Below, one piece after another: positions 11,126-22,299 of a stretch of 64,000 nucleotides of DNA; the stretch's first letter is position 1, and every line of letters begins with the position of its first letter. Source of the stretch: Pyrus communis (Eukaryota; Streptophyta; Magnoliopsida; Rosales; Rosaceae); the NCBI RefSeq assembly GCF_963583255.1, contig NC_084819.1, forward strand, positions 3,851,501 to 3,915,500. The letters run 5' to 3'. The position numbers and the translations under genes are program-made. The notes beneath the pieces were generated by a model. That model was not told the DNA's origin. It searched no databases and saw nothing but the letters and a program-made list of their open reading frames with translations.

Positions 11126-13649
11126 CGTTGAATATGAACAGAGGTGATTTACACGCCCCTGTTTTAGTTTTTTCGCATGCATTTATTGATTTTTAATTAT
11201 TAGATTGAATAAATCTAACTAATCAATGAAGAAAATTAAAATGAGATGTGTGAGAAATTAAAATAATTGTGTGTGTATCATTGAAATTTTGATTAACTCG
11301 AGGAAAACTACTCTTATTTTCTAAGACAAATTAATACATCACTAATAAAAAGATTTAAAAAAAACAAACTTAAGTTGAGTTGGCCTAGTGAATAAAGGTG
11401 ACGAGGCTCTCGAAAAGTTGTGTTGGCTCCAAAATAATGAATTGATAAGTTCCTGATGTGAGAATTGGTTTCTCATGTGACATTGTGTGGATCATTCGTG
11501 AGGAGACTTGTTGGAGAATAGTGACACTTCATAGAAAAACAAAAATAATATACAACTTATGTGTGGGAGGTGCACTTCTAATATCACCAAGGCTTTTTTT
11601 TTCTTCATAAAACTCAACATCTAGTAATTGGTGGTTAAGTCGAGATAATACCGTAGATGTCGGTGGACCATATTGAGACGAAAAAGTTTGACATGGTATT
11701 AGCGCGATTTTTTATTGTGGGTCATGTTAGTCTTTGTCGTAATGTGGCCAGTTTATTAGGTTTAATGTAACACCATGCTTCCGCTTTTAACTTTAGATGT
11801 GCGATTAGTTGCATATTAAGATGCTAAATGAATATAAGTCTCACATTAGGAAATTAAGAAAGTAAAAGAAATATATAAATGTATTGTTCCATTCAAAATA
11901 TCGCCAAGGCCTTTTATATAAATTCGCCAAACCTTATGTTGTGTACAGGTAGCAAGATTCAAGTTGAGAAACAATATCATAGTGGTTAGGAATGAGTCAA
12001 TAGACCGTCTCTCTGAATATCTGACAACCTATTAATCAATTCTAGCACTAAAAGAAACTAACAATAGCCTTAGTGGTTAGTCACTAACAAGCCTTTTTTA
12101 TACATCTTTATATATAGTTAAACACACTATTTCTTTGTTTCAGTCCTTTTGACTATACCAGGACAAACAATGGTGTGTTCCTAGTTGATGCACTCTCAAC
12201 ATGTAAAAGCACTTTGCTCGCACATATCCTTTTTTCAGTCCCCTGAACTTTATCATGTGGACTCGTAAAAGATGTCGGGTCCTTGTTGATGTACTCTCTG
12301 CCCCTCCACTTTTGCACTTCGCCCACTAATTAAACAAAAGTGTACCTTTATATATTTTTATTCGTTTCTCAGCCCCCTTTGGTCTCTAATCATAACTCAG
12401 TTGATTAGTGTTTGGAGGGACTTTAAATGACATTATAATTACGGCTGGTCGGTGGTACATGGTAGTGTATCTTTGTTGAATACTACGATGATAGAAATCA
12501 TTTGCTAGATTAAGATCTAGGTTTGACTCTGGTTACCAACAATTTCTCTTGACAGACGATTTCTAAAAATCGAAAAAAGAGCTAAAATTCCTTATTTAGT
12601 CCTCAAAGAAATTTGTGTACGCTCTAGGCTTGTGATAAGGTAATCGGGTAGTCTCCCTTCCCCTTAAGCGTTTTTCAACCAGAAGGAAAAAAAAAAATAG
12701 AAACCCAATAAGTCTTTTTCCGTCACATATTGCTTCTTAATTTGTCACTTAATTAGTTTTGCTTAACTCAAAAAGTAACAAAAAGTTAGGTCAACGGCCA
12801 AAGCATGTAGCACGTTGCACATGATCCACAATATAATAAGAAAACTCGGTTTTTAATTAACTAGGGCACAAGGCAAGCATGTTTGGTAGTTTAATTAGAG
12901 GCCGGATTGTGTTGAAATTCCACTCCACTAACAGTTGAGTAAAATATTGGATTTGATGGTATCATATATGTTTATTGCCTGTCCTTGTCATCGTCGTGGA
13001 GTGATAAAGTGAATGCCTCTCATCATCAAAAGAAGTCTTTTACGTAGAGTCAACTTTAGCTACAAGAGTAACATGTGAGAAATGCCCGCACCAGTAACAC
13101 GAGTACCGCGTTAGCATTCATACCCACTAATTTTGTTCTCTAACTATAGGTTCATGTAGCCAACGTAACTACGCTCACGTATATTGCAAAATATTATTTA
13201 CATAAATTATTATTTTTCTCTAAGTAAACACATTATAATGAAGTATACTTTTTAGGTATTTGGATAATATGCAGCGTAGGACTTACGACGAACTGCCATA
13301 GATCGATCGTAGTCAGTCCCATATAGCGGCATCGTTAAATAGGTTCTATTTAAAGGGTTAGCAGCTTAGTTAATAGTGTCCCTCGAGAAACTCCACCTGT
13401 ATATATTATATTTATATATATTGCCCAGAATTTGTATTTACTAAGTACGTTCTTATTGGAGCAAACAGAAGAAAGTTGATGATGAAAAGGATCATTTAGG
13501 CTAAAGATGTGTAACGTTGTGTCCCTCATCATTTTGTGGCTGAATATGTCAACTATAAAACACATAAACATTGAACTACATGGCCAAACATAGATATTTG
13601 AACATTGTATTTAGTACACTTAATTAGGTCCTTAATGAAAAATGCTCAT
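11126..13649. other. Gene-free stretch with one dispersed repeat copy
   Basis: Apart from the repeat copy at 12228-12410 I see no gene or definable element. Several short AT-rich reading frames occur without recognisable domains. Confidence 0.4.
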
Positions 13650-13658
13650 TAGAGTTGG

Positions 13659-14019
13659 GTAGGGGTGGTTCGGTACGAGATCCCAAATAAAAAATGGGAT
13701 CGCGAATCCCAAACCGAGAATTTTTTGGACAGGAATTTGAAGACCAATCTCAAACCAAAATTTCGGTATTTCGGGGTGGTTTGGTATTCCCAAATCTCAT
13801 ACAAATTGAAATATCAATCATTCATACCAAGTTAAATTAACATGCAACCAAAATAAAATAAGTAACAAACCCAAAAGTATAAAAATAAGTTACAAACCTA
13901 ATATGTTCGAAAACTAACAATACAATTTTTTGATTTCGAAAACTAATAATACCGAATCCCGTACCAAAATTTCGGGAATTTTGGTTTAGTTTGAGATTTT
14001 CGAGAATTTTTTCCAACCC
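13659..14019. mobile_element. ~361 bp putative DNA-element remnant
   Basis: The stretch starts GTAGGGGTGGTTCGG and ends CCAACCC, and is rich in partly inverted GGGATC/GATTCCC and TTCGG/CCGAA motifs. It is flanked by the 9 bp direct repeat TAGAGTTGG (13650-13658 and 14020-14028). A related, more diverged sequence in opposite orientation lies at about 24630-25120. The 9 bp repeat suggests a Mutator or hAT-like element, but terminal repeats are weak. Confidence 0.5.
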
Positions 14020-14509
14020 TAGAGTTGGGGTTTGAAACCACCCTAGATGGTTTATGTTTAACCTCACACTTGAAACTTACAAGCATACTATAATCGAAGA
14101 GGAAGTGGAATTTTGGATCTCAGCTTTATTCTTAACAGACTTCACCATAAGAATTTAAGTCTTTTCCATTTTTTAGCTTAATTTGTTGCCGGTGGTTGGT
14201 GTGAGAAGAAGGACGGCCCGGCTAGACTTATTTGAACAAGTTTGGGGGACGTGTGGCCCAGATTAGGACTACAATTGTCGTTATGCGAAAGTTGGAGAAG
14301 TGACTCTTGCAACCTTCGAATCAAGGGAGTCATGTTCACTTCCTCCTTATCGGCAGCTGAAACCTGTCCCAACTGAGGTGGATTTCTTGGGTGGGATCTG
14401 AGTGGCCTCGACGGTGGGTTTTGATGGCTCCGATGGGGTATGGGATTTGACTATGAAATGGGTTATGTTGGATAGTGGTCAAATTAGGTTAGGAAACAAA
14501 ACAATATTG

Positions 14510-15050
14510 ATGAGGGAACATCATGATGAGGATTATGTTTCCTTGTTTTGTGGCTTTTTTGTTCCTTATTTTGTGGCTTAATTTGCTCCTTGTTTTGTGG
14601 CTTTTTCAAAGCCATAATTATTTGGCTTTCGGGTGGAAGAAAGGAGGAGAAGAAAAGGGGTAGTTTTTTATTTAAATGCCTTGCCAAAGGAGAAGAAACG
14701 GATGAAGAGAAAAGCATCCAAAGAGATGGTGAGAGCATTTGGCTCTACCATGGGTACGGGTGAGAGAAATCAAGAGAGCTAGAGTGAAAGATCTCTTGTG
14801 AAAGAACTCTTGGGGTAGAGTGAGGCTCTTGGGAAAATTCTGTAAGTGGGTGTACAAGGGATATGGGATTGGGTTATGTCGATTTAACTCATGTGTAACT
14901 TGTATTGTTTTTCTCATAGTGAAGAGCAATATCTCTCCGAGGACGTAGGCAAGTTTTTGCCGAACCTCGTAAATTTCTCTGTGTCTTTATTTCTTGTATT
15001 TTAAACTATTCAACTGTGGGTTTGTATGTTGGTGAAGATAATCAGCCAAG
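14510..15050 (+). mobile_element. Copia-like LTR remnant (boundaries approximate)
   Basis: Near the right end is CTCTCCGAGGACGTAGGC followed by TGCCGAACCTCGTAAATT and then a T-rich TGTGTC tail. This is the R/U5-type sequence common in plant Ty1/Copia LTRs. No primer-binding site or gag/pol follows, and I could not fix the ends or a target duplication. I infer a solo or truncated LTR. Confidence 0.5.
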
Positions 15051-15059
15051 GCACAACAG

Positions 15060-16221
15060 GTTATAGGTGATGATGATGATAGGGTTTGGTGGTAAGATGA
15101 GGGACTATGAATTAGTTCGTGAGAGTGAGGCAGAGGCCTGGAGGAGGCTGGAGGAGTAGAGTGAGAAAGTGAGTGAGGGTGGGTTTTAATATGATTAAAT
15201 ATAAAACAACGTGTTAGGTTTAATTTGGTTTGGTTGAGTTCAACTTTGTTTGTAAACTACTGAAACTGAAACCAAACCAATAGATTTCGGTTCGGTATTT
15301 ACTTTGGTTTTTAATTTTTTGCACTTACCCCTAATACTACTTAGATATGTAGTGCAAAATGCAGTGTGTAACTAAAATACGGAGCGCATATCATTATAAT
15401 AGGCATCTATATTGATGGATCATCACTATTCAAGAACCTGTTCTTTCCTAAAACAAAAGACAAGTTTAATGTATAGTTCTACTATAAATTATTTATATTT
15501 GGTATTCATTTTCCTAGTGAAAGGTTCATATGAAAACTAATTATAAATTAGTGCACAACACTATCTAAATATATCGACCATTAATCCAAGTGCCGATTAT
15601 TTTTCATAACAATAATGAATGCAAGATATATTTAACGTACAAATAAAACTACCATATATATATATATATATCACATTACGTAAGGGATTATGTCTAAATT
15701 ACAGTTAGCTAACAATTGATGTGTCGTGCATGTTATAACCGAGACAGAAAATCTCCTTATAAATTTTTTAACCTATTAATTATTTGACTTGAATATTATC
15801 TTAGTAAGGCTGTCTTTCTTTTAATTGGAAAATACTTGTTCAAGATTCAACCTATTGCTGCATCCAGTCCACGTACACCCCTAGCTAGTAAATTTATTAA
15901 GAACTTCCTCAGCTGAATGTCCAAAAACTAAATTAGGCCTTAATTAGTGACCTAATTGCTGATCATACTTTGATACAAAAGAAGACGTAAACGCGGTGAC
16001 GACGACATGACAAAGTTTGGAAACTTCATGTGTAATTACTCCAAACTCCGTGAATATGGCAATTTTATGTGAATAATCGTTGATTAATTATCAGAATCAT
16101 GGGTTGAATGCTTCAAGTCTACTAATGGAGAAGCAAGGAAGCATTTTATTCAATCTAAAACTTACTGTAGAAGGATGTCTTCAAGGGAAGAGATTCTCTT
16201 TTCTTTTTTTTTTTTTTTTTT
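15060..16221. other. Gene-free AT-rich stretch
   Basis: The only structure I see is a short (TA)n run at about 15655-15671. No gene is recognised. Confidence 0.5.
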
Positions 16222-16411
16222 AATGGGGATTAATTTTGAGGCCCACACTACATCGAGTTTAAACAATTCGAACCGTTTATTTTTCAAGTTGTACCTTAGA
16301 GATCCTTATTTTTTTTCTCACCTCCTAGATGATCTACGAAATACAACTTAAAAAATAGACAATTCAGACCATTGAAGTTCGATGTGATGTGGCACTACAA
16401 CTAATCCCCAT
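16222..16411. mobile_element. ~190 bp foldback MITE
   Basis: The left end AATGGGGATTA and the right end TAATCCCCATT are inverted repeats. Pairing continues with interruptions through the CATCGAGTTTAAAC and GAAGTTCGATGTGATG regions and the AAGTTGTA/TACAACTT pair near the centre. T-rich runs flank both ends, so no target duplication can be read. Confidence 0.7.
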
Positions 16412-17142
16412 TTTTTTTTAAAAAAAAAATTGAAATTCATTTCCCTTAAAGTCCTCGTATAAACATATAGCAAATGGATTCGGAGAGAATATAATTATAT
16501 TAGTTTTAATAAATCCTTGTTTGATCATGACCACCGCCAACTACTTTTTTGAAAACTAAATAGTCGTTGGTCGTTACCATCTTTGCTTTCACTATTTATA
16601 TTTTATATTGCAAAATCACATTATATAAGAGAATAAACAAATATGAAACTGAATATCCATCACAACATTTCATATACTTTTAATAACTCACAAAAATTAG
16701 ATCAAAAGTATTTTCCATATCAAAACAACTAATATCCCATTAGTGGATACATTGTACAATATATATATATATATATGAAGAAAAAAAGTAGCTAGATAGA
16801 TGTACTAAATAGTTAAACAAAATAATAACACCATGCGTACTTTGTATTTATATCTAATTACATTATATTTTTGACGAGTTTGTTATTGTGAAGCTGTGGT
16901 GTTTATTTGGCATGTGTAGATTGTTCTGCTTTAAAGACGTGTGATATGTATGTCTTGTGTAATTATTTTTAATGAAGCTTTATTTGATCTTAAAGAAACT
17001 AAATGATAATATTGTCTTCCAAATAACTTTATTTAAAGAGACTGCATTTTTATACGCAACATCTTATGTATGGGAATGTGTTTGTATCCGTTACATTGAT
17101 AAATAATTTTAGTTTGAGAGCCTACATTTTATACACGAGTAA

Positions 17143-17206
17143 CTGTTAGACTGATTGATGGTTCTTATAGTACCCTGTTAGACTGATTGATGGTTCTTAT
17201 AGTACC
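17143..17206. repeat. Perfect 32 bp tandem duplication
   Basis: Two identical 32 bp units begin CTGTTAGACTGATTGATGG at 17143 and 17175. Perfect identity in diverged surroundings suggests a recent event. Confidence 0.95.
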
Positions 17207-17639
17207 CATCTTCTGTTCTTCGAACTTCTCAAAAATCAAATCTTCTACATTTATTTTATATGTAGCATATATAATTGATTAATATGTTTTAAGTTTATGA
17301 CAACAAAATTAAAAAAAATTAAGTGTTTTAACATGTCTCAATGATTACAAAAAGGTTATGCACAAAATAAGTACAGAGTATTTAAACTCAAGTTCTAATG
17401 AGTCGTATTCGTAGACTACGTACACCGTTTGGGCGTTAGCCAGTTAAAGTATTTGACGGTTTGAATAGTTTGGTTCTTCCTCCAGTTTCTTTCTCAAAGA
17501 AAGAAAGTCCGCACACAACAAAAATTCGTCCAGTCACCTAACAGGCTGTCAAGCAAGTTAAGTAAGGGAAAAGCCATCATATTACTTTATATAATTCGAA
17601 GTCATGGGGCGAGAGATATTTCAGTCAATTGACTCTTAA

Positions 17640-18363
17640 CACTATATTTGAATGCGATAAATAAATTTAGAATTTAGACAGAAGTCAGAATTTATAAATT
17701 GATATACATTAATTTCTTTGTTTGGATTCATAAACATAAAAATTTAGAATTTCTGCATGGAAAAAAAAAACTTATACTCTGTTTGGATAAAGAAATTTAA
17801 GATTACTAAGGAATTTTAAAATAATGAAAATTGAAATGACAGAATTTTATTTTCTAGAATTTGTGAATTTTCTTGTTTGGGTAAATTTAAAAAAACAATA
17901 GAATTTGAATACGGAAATTGTTATTTTTAAACTCTCATTCATATAAATTAGGAAATGACACTTATTTACATTAAATTTAAATTTGGGAATTGGAGGTCTC
18001 AAATTCCAAGTTTTTTATCCACCTGGAGATTTAAATTTTTATATTTATGAATTCAAATAATGGAATTGGTGTATGTAAATCTATAAATTCTGATTTTTGT
18101 CAAAATCTCAAGTTTATTTCCCTCATCCAAACATAATATTAGAATTTGAGACCTCTAATTCTGAAATTTAAATTTCATGTAAATATGTGTTAATTTCCCA
18201 ATTTTTATGGAAGAATAACAAATTCTGTGTTCAAATTCTATTGTTCTTTTAAGTTAATAAAGCAAGGAAATTCACAAATTCTAGAAAATAAAATTCTGTT
18301 ATTTCAATTTCCGTCATTTTAAAATTCTTGAGTAATCTTATATTTCCTCATCCAAACAAACTG
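17640..18363. mobile_element. Tourist-like MITE split by a copy of itself (outer)
   Basis: Outer element halves are 17640-17774 and 18139-18363, flanked by TAA on both sides (17637-17639 and 18364-18366). Its terminal sequences (CACTATATTTG and CAAACAAACTG) are degenerate inverted repeats of the form CA-T-TGTTTGGAT. Removing the inner element restores a continuous copy that aligns with the reverse complement of the inner one. The three-base TAA duplication fits PIF/Harbinger (Tourist). Rejoined length is about 357 bp. Confidence 0.85.
17775..18138. mobile_element. Inner Tourist-like MITE, opposite orientation
   Basis: This 364 bp element begins TACTCTGTTTGGAT and ends ATCCAAACATAATA, flanked by TTA (17772-17774 and 18139-18141). 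Its left part is the inverted counterpart of 18131-18363, and its right part is the inverted counterpart of 17640-17757. It is thus a second copy of the outer element, inserted in reverse, and together they form a ~720 bp near-palindromic region. Confidence 0.85.
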
Positions 18364-18366
18364 TAA

Positions 18367-19497
18367 ATTTTCTAAAATATAAAGAAAGATTTTCATTTTC
18401 ACAGCACGATTGAGTACCTCGTAATTGTGTTGTTTGGTGCCATAACACAATGCTATATTTGGTACGAACAACACAATATTGGTAAGATATGATTACATCG
18501 TAATTATGATGTCTCATGCCATAATCTATTATAATATTGACACAGAACAACACAACATCAGTGCAACAATTCGCTATAGCTGAAACAAAAGATGATACAA
18601 AGTATTTTAATACAACTAGATAAATATTAAAAGGTAAATTAAAAATATATATCAATTTTTTCATCCACTCATATTATAACACTTAACCTATCGCATTATG
18701 TTTTGAGGACATAAAAATTTATCCTCAAAGTAGAGACACCGTGTGGAAATTTTCTAAAACATAAAGAAATAAGAAGAGAGAAACAGAAAGAAAGAGAGAG
18801 GGAGAGGTGACGGGAAGGGCAGGTTGGGCGGGGATGGGAAAGAGGATTTTGCCTTCTTTGTTTAATTATTTTAATTATTTTCTGAAATGAATACAAGGAT
18901 AAAGTAGGTATTTTAGTGTCACTTATAGAGTAAAGGATAAGTGTCAGAAGCCTATTAGTGGAGAACTCCAGATCAACATATGTGCCAGGTACTTGGAAAA
19001 ACTTCTCCACCGTGTGAGGCTGGACGCGGACTTTCATGAATGATTTTGTACCTTTCATGTACCCCAAAAACATGAACCAACGTAAATATTTGTATATCAT
19101 ATTTCTATATCATCTTAGGTGACATCTAATGTGGACAGCTACATCATTTGAAAAATTTATAAAAGCCAAGGAAAGAAAGGAGAAAGACTTATCGTATACC
19201 ACAATCATCATTTAATTAACTAGTTTTTCTTAATTATTAATTTATTAAATAATAAACTAAATTTAAATATCTGATTAATTCAAATGATGTTGTTGTTCAT
19301 ATCAAATACCACTTAAGATGATATGAAAATATGGTACAAAAATATAATAAGAATAACATTAAAATTATACTTATTCAAATATCCAAGTTAAACAAGGGAA
19401 AAGGTCAATAATATTTCTTTATAATAGTCAAATGGACTTCCAAATGATGGCATTTCCGTAACAACAAAGAACTCCATGGCCATTTGTAACCTCACAG
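18367..19497. other. Intergenic stretch upstream of the phospholipase gene
   Basis: AT-rich sequence with a purine-rich patch near 18760-18830 and no recognisable gene. It probably contains distal promoter sequence for the downstream lipase gene. Confidence 0.4.
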
Positions 19498-19508
19498 TTT
19501 ATATAAAC
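19498..19508 (+). promoter_or_regulatory. TATA box of the PLA1 gene
   Basis: TTTATATAAAC lies about 90 bp upstream of the chosen ATG (19595), and a CT-rich leader (TCTCTCTCTCC) follows. The spacing would put transcription start near 19530 with a short 5' UTR. Confidence 0.7.
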
Positions 19509-19594
19509 GCACTTTGATCATTCGAATCCCAGTTAGTTGTAAATTGGCAGTCTCTCTCTCCTCTCTATCTATCTAAAACGTGTGCTTCTTGATC

Positions 19595-21226
19595 ATGATG
19601 CTCGTCGGACCAACGCTCCCAGCTCACAACGTCAACCTGTTTCAGGCCAGAAGCGCCAGCTTCAGAAACCACACGTCCCCATTAAACCCATCAACGATAG
19701 CTCCATCCTCTTCTTCTTATTCACCCGCCTCCATTAAACCCGGTTCTAACTCCACCAAGATGACTCGGCTCCACCTCGCCAACCTCGACAAGCTCCTCCA
19801 AACCCCACCTCCGCCCCAAACCCAACTCGACCCACAACCCGATCTCGAAAAGGACAAAGATCCGCATAAAAATGGGTCACGAGAAAACAGGGGAAGGGGG
19901 CTTCTGGGAGGGCTCAAACTTTCTCGGTTATGGACGCAAGTGAAAGGCGCCGCCGAAGACATGTCTCCGAGACACCTCAAGCGCCTGCAGCGCCTCCTGT
20001 CCAAGACTGGAGAGTACTCTCCCAGAAATAATTTGGGCACCCGGTGGCGCGAGTTTCACGGTTCGAACAACTGGGCCGGACTACTTGACCCACTGGATGA
20101 GAATCTCCGGCGAGAGGTCGTCAGATACGGCGAGTTTATTCAGGCGGCTTATCAATCGTTTCATTCGAATCCAGCCATGTCGGCGGAGGAGGTTCAGATG
20201 CCTCGCAACGTGGCGCTTCCGGATAGATCATATAAGGTAACGAAGAGCCTTTACGCCACGTCATCAATCGGGTTGCCCGATTGGGTCGATGAAGTGAGGC
20301 CGGATCTCAGTTGGATGACCCAGCGGTCGAGCTGGGTCGGGTACGTGGCAGTTTGTGATGATAAGGGGGAGATTGCACGGATGGGCAGACGCGATATTGT
20401 CATTGCCCTCCGTGGGACCTCCACGTGTCTTGAATGGGCCGAGAATTTAAGAGCTCAACTAATTCAGATGCCGTCGACCGAGCAAGGTCAACAGGAACGC
20501 CAAGCAAAAGTGGAATGCGGATTTTTGAGTCTCTACAAAACACGCGGGGCCGACGTGCCGAGCCTTGCCGAGTCAGTGGTTGAAGAGGTCAAGAGGCTGA
20601 TAGAGCAATACAAGGGAGAAACATTAAGCATAACTGTGACAGGACACAGCCTTGGTGCTGCCTTAGCCTTGTTAGTAGGCGATGAGCTCAAAACATGCGC
20701 CGAGAATATGCCGTCGGTGGCGGTTTTCTCCTTTGGAGGCCCGCGCGTAGGTAACCGAGGATTCACAAATCGAATGGACGACAAGGATGTGAAGGTATTG
20801 AGGATCGTCAACTCTCAAGACGTGATCACTAGGGTTCCCGGTATTTTCGTGGGCGAAGGAGCGCTCGAGGAGAAGTTGAAGAACGCAAAGGCCGGAGGAT
20901 TCATCGACATGATCGACAGGAACATGCCGTTGGCTTACACACATGTTGGGACAGAATTGAGAGTCGACACAAAAATGTCACCTTATTTGAAGCCCGATGC
21001 AGATGTGGCTTGCTGCCATGATTTGGAGGCATATTTGCATTTGGTGGATGGGTTTTTGGCATCTAATTGTCCTTTTAGAGAAAATGCTAAAAGGAGCTTA
21101 GTGAGGTTGCTTCAGGATCAAAGATCTAATGTGAAAAAATTGTATACAAGCAAGGCAAATAATTTGACTAGTTTAAAACTGGAAAGAACGGGACTGATGG
21201 TTAGTTGTTTACCTAGTCCATCATAA
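19595..21226 (+). CDS. PLA1-Ibeta2: Chloroplast phospholipase A1, PLA1-Ibeta2/DAD1-like
   Basis: An intronless gene of 543 codons. The product is a class I plant phospholipase A1 (lipase_3, alpha/beta hydrolase), a family that releases fatty acids from the sn-1 position of plastid lipids and is linked to jasmonate supply. The N-terminus is Ser/Pro/Thr-rich, as in a plastid transit peptide, then [12 protein letters not shown]. The nucleophile elbow GHSLG has Ser352. Asp409 ([11 protein letters not shown]) and His475 ([15 protein letters not shown]) are the probable rest of the triad, and IALRGT is the family's oxyanion-region motif. I chose ATG 19595; the next codon (19598) is also ATG. The frame extends 15 bases further upstream but begins with GTG, which is unlikely to be used. 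Ibeta2 over other class I members rests on the N-terminal motif and on gene order. Confidence 0.9.
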   Translation: MMLVGPTLPAHNVNLFQARSASFRNHTSPLNPSTIAPSSSSYSPASIKPGSNSTKMTRLHLANLDKLLQTPPPPQTQLDPQPDLEKDKDPHKNGSRENRGRGLLGGLKLSRLWTQVKGAAEDMSPRHLKRLQRLLSKTGEYSPRNNLGTRWREFHGSNNWAGLLDPLDENLRREVVRYGEFIQAAYQSFHSNPAMSAEEVQMPRNVALPDRSYKVTKSLYATSSIGLPDWVDEVRPDLSWMTQRSSWVGYVAVCDDKGEIARMGRRDIVIALRGTSTCLEWAENLRAQLIQMPSTEQGQQERQAKVECGFLSLYKTRGADVPSLAESVVEEVKRLIEQYKGETLSITVTGHSLGAALALLVGDELKTCAENMPSVAVFSFGGPRVGNRGFTNRMDDKDVKVLRIVNSQDVITRVPGIFVGEGALEEKLKNAKAGGFIDMIDRNMPLAYTHVGTELRVDTKMSPYLKPDADVACCHDLEAYLHLVDGFLASNCPFRENAKRSLVRLLQDQRSNVKKLYTSKANNLTSLKLERTGLMVSCLPSPS

Positions 21227-21301
21227 ATCGACATCAATAAAACTTTTGCACATATCTATATGTTATTCTGGCTAAATTTGTCAAAATTATGCCTATGTAT
21301 G

Positions 21302-21516
21302 TGAAGAAAGTTGAGGTTAAAAACGTGGACAACGCAACGGGGTGATGTGAAGCGCATGTGACCATTTAGCTTCATATGTGAGACAATCTCCTCTGATACC
21401 ATGAAGAAAGTTAGGATTCCACCATAAAATCAATTGGCAATACAGGGAGTAGCCCAACTTACTTATAAGTTCGTGTAAAATTCATCCTCTCATCAATGTA
21501 GGACTTATTCCCAACA
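21302..21516 (-). mobile_element. TRIM-like fragment with ~115 bp LTR
   Basis: Read on the minus strand, 21516-21402 starts TGTTGGGAATAAG and ends AACTTTCTTCA, a TG...CA LTR of 115 bp. It is followed directly by TGGTATCAGAG (21401-21391), the initiator Met-tRNA primer-binding site. About 80 bp further on, AACTTTCTTCA recurs (21312-21302), which could be the stub of a mostly deleted second LTR. There is no coding sequence. Confidence 0.6.
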
Positions 21517-21714
21517 ATATGTTTTGGTTTTGTGGTGAATTCATTTTTCTTTGTTTTACCAAATTGTCTTTCAAAAAAGTTAAAAGAAAATAATTTTTCT
21601 AAACAATTCTAATGGGATTGTTCAACCAATAATCTTAGACAAATTAATAGTTAACAAACAAAAATAAAGCTCCCAGTGGGTTAGGAATTAAATTAACCTC
21701 TCTTACAACCAACA

Positions 21715-21895
21715 AGATCCTATCTAGATATTTTTTGTGCAGGTCTCGGGAATTCATGAATCGTGTTCGGTCATTGTACATCACGCGGTCAGTTTTTGTC
21801 AGGTACTGTTTGTGTTCGATTTTAAATAAAAAAAATTAAAATGATTTTTGACCGTACGATATACGATGAACAAATACTGACAAAGAGGATCGGAA
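21715..21895. mobile_element. Diverged relative of the 9624-9820 MITE
   Basis: It shares ACGCGGTCAG, the TTTTAAATAAAA region and ATATACGATGAACA with the element at 9624-9820, in the same order, and ends with GAGGATCGG. The left end is degenerate (AAGATCC). No target duplication is evident. Confidence 0.55.
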
Positions 21896-21949
21896 AACGG
21901 ATGTCACTTAAAATATTAATAAGTGGATACTTTCAATTCAATTCAATTT

Positions 21950-22215
21950 GTTATCCATTCAATTCAATTTTCTCAACTACATGAGGTCAAAAGATAAGTA
22001 AAACCGAAATATTTAACTCTCGTTTTCTGGAAAATTAGAGCAAAAAGTTTAAAAAGTCAGTCGTGGAAAGATAATAGCGCAACTAAAGAGTAATGATTTA
22101 TCCTTAGAAAAAATAAATAAAGGTTATGCACCACTCTTTTCTGCATATTGTGTACATTATTTTAAAACTTAATTCTCCTTTGATTTCATCGATTTAATAG
22201 TTGAAATTTGTAGTC
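21950..22215. repeat. Dispersed repeat, copy 1
   Basis: It matches 32035-32290 in direct orientation. Shared landmarks are the CAATTCAATT start, TTAGAAAAAATAAA, GGTTATGCAC, CTCTTTTC and TTTGATTTAATA near the end. Neither copy shows clear terminal repeats or coding potential. Confidence 0.65.
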
Positions 22216-22299
22216 ACTAATTATTATTTCTAAGGTTGAAATTTTTTCTCGAAAATCCCAAATCAAACCTAAAATGACACATTCCGAATCGGAATGTCC

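Noticed and set aside
14484..14929. Overlapping 70-85 residue frames near 14.5-14.9 kb
   Set aside because: They lie on both strands of the Copia-like LTR remnant, with no recognisable domain.
19580..19594. Five-residue upstream extension of the phospholipase
   Set aside because: It would need a GTG start; two in-frame ATG codons follow at 19595 and 19598, which suits a plant gene.
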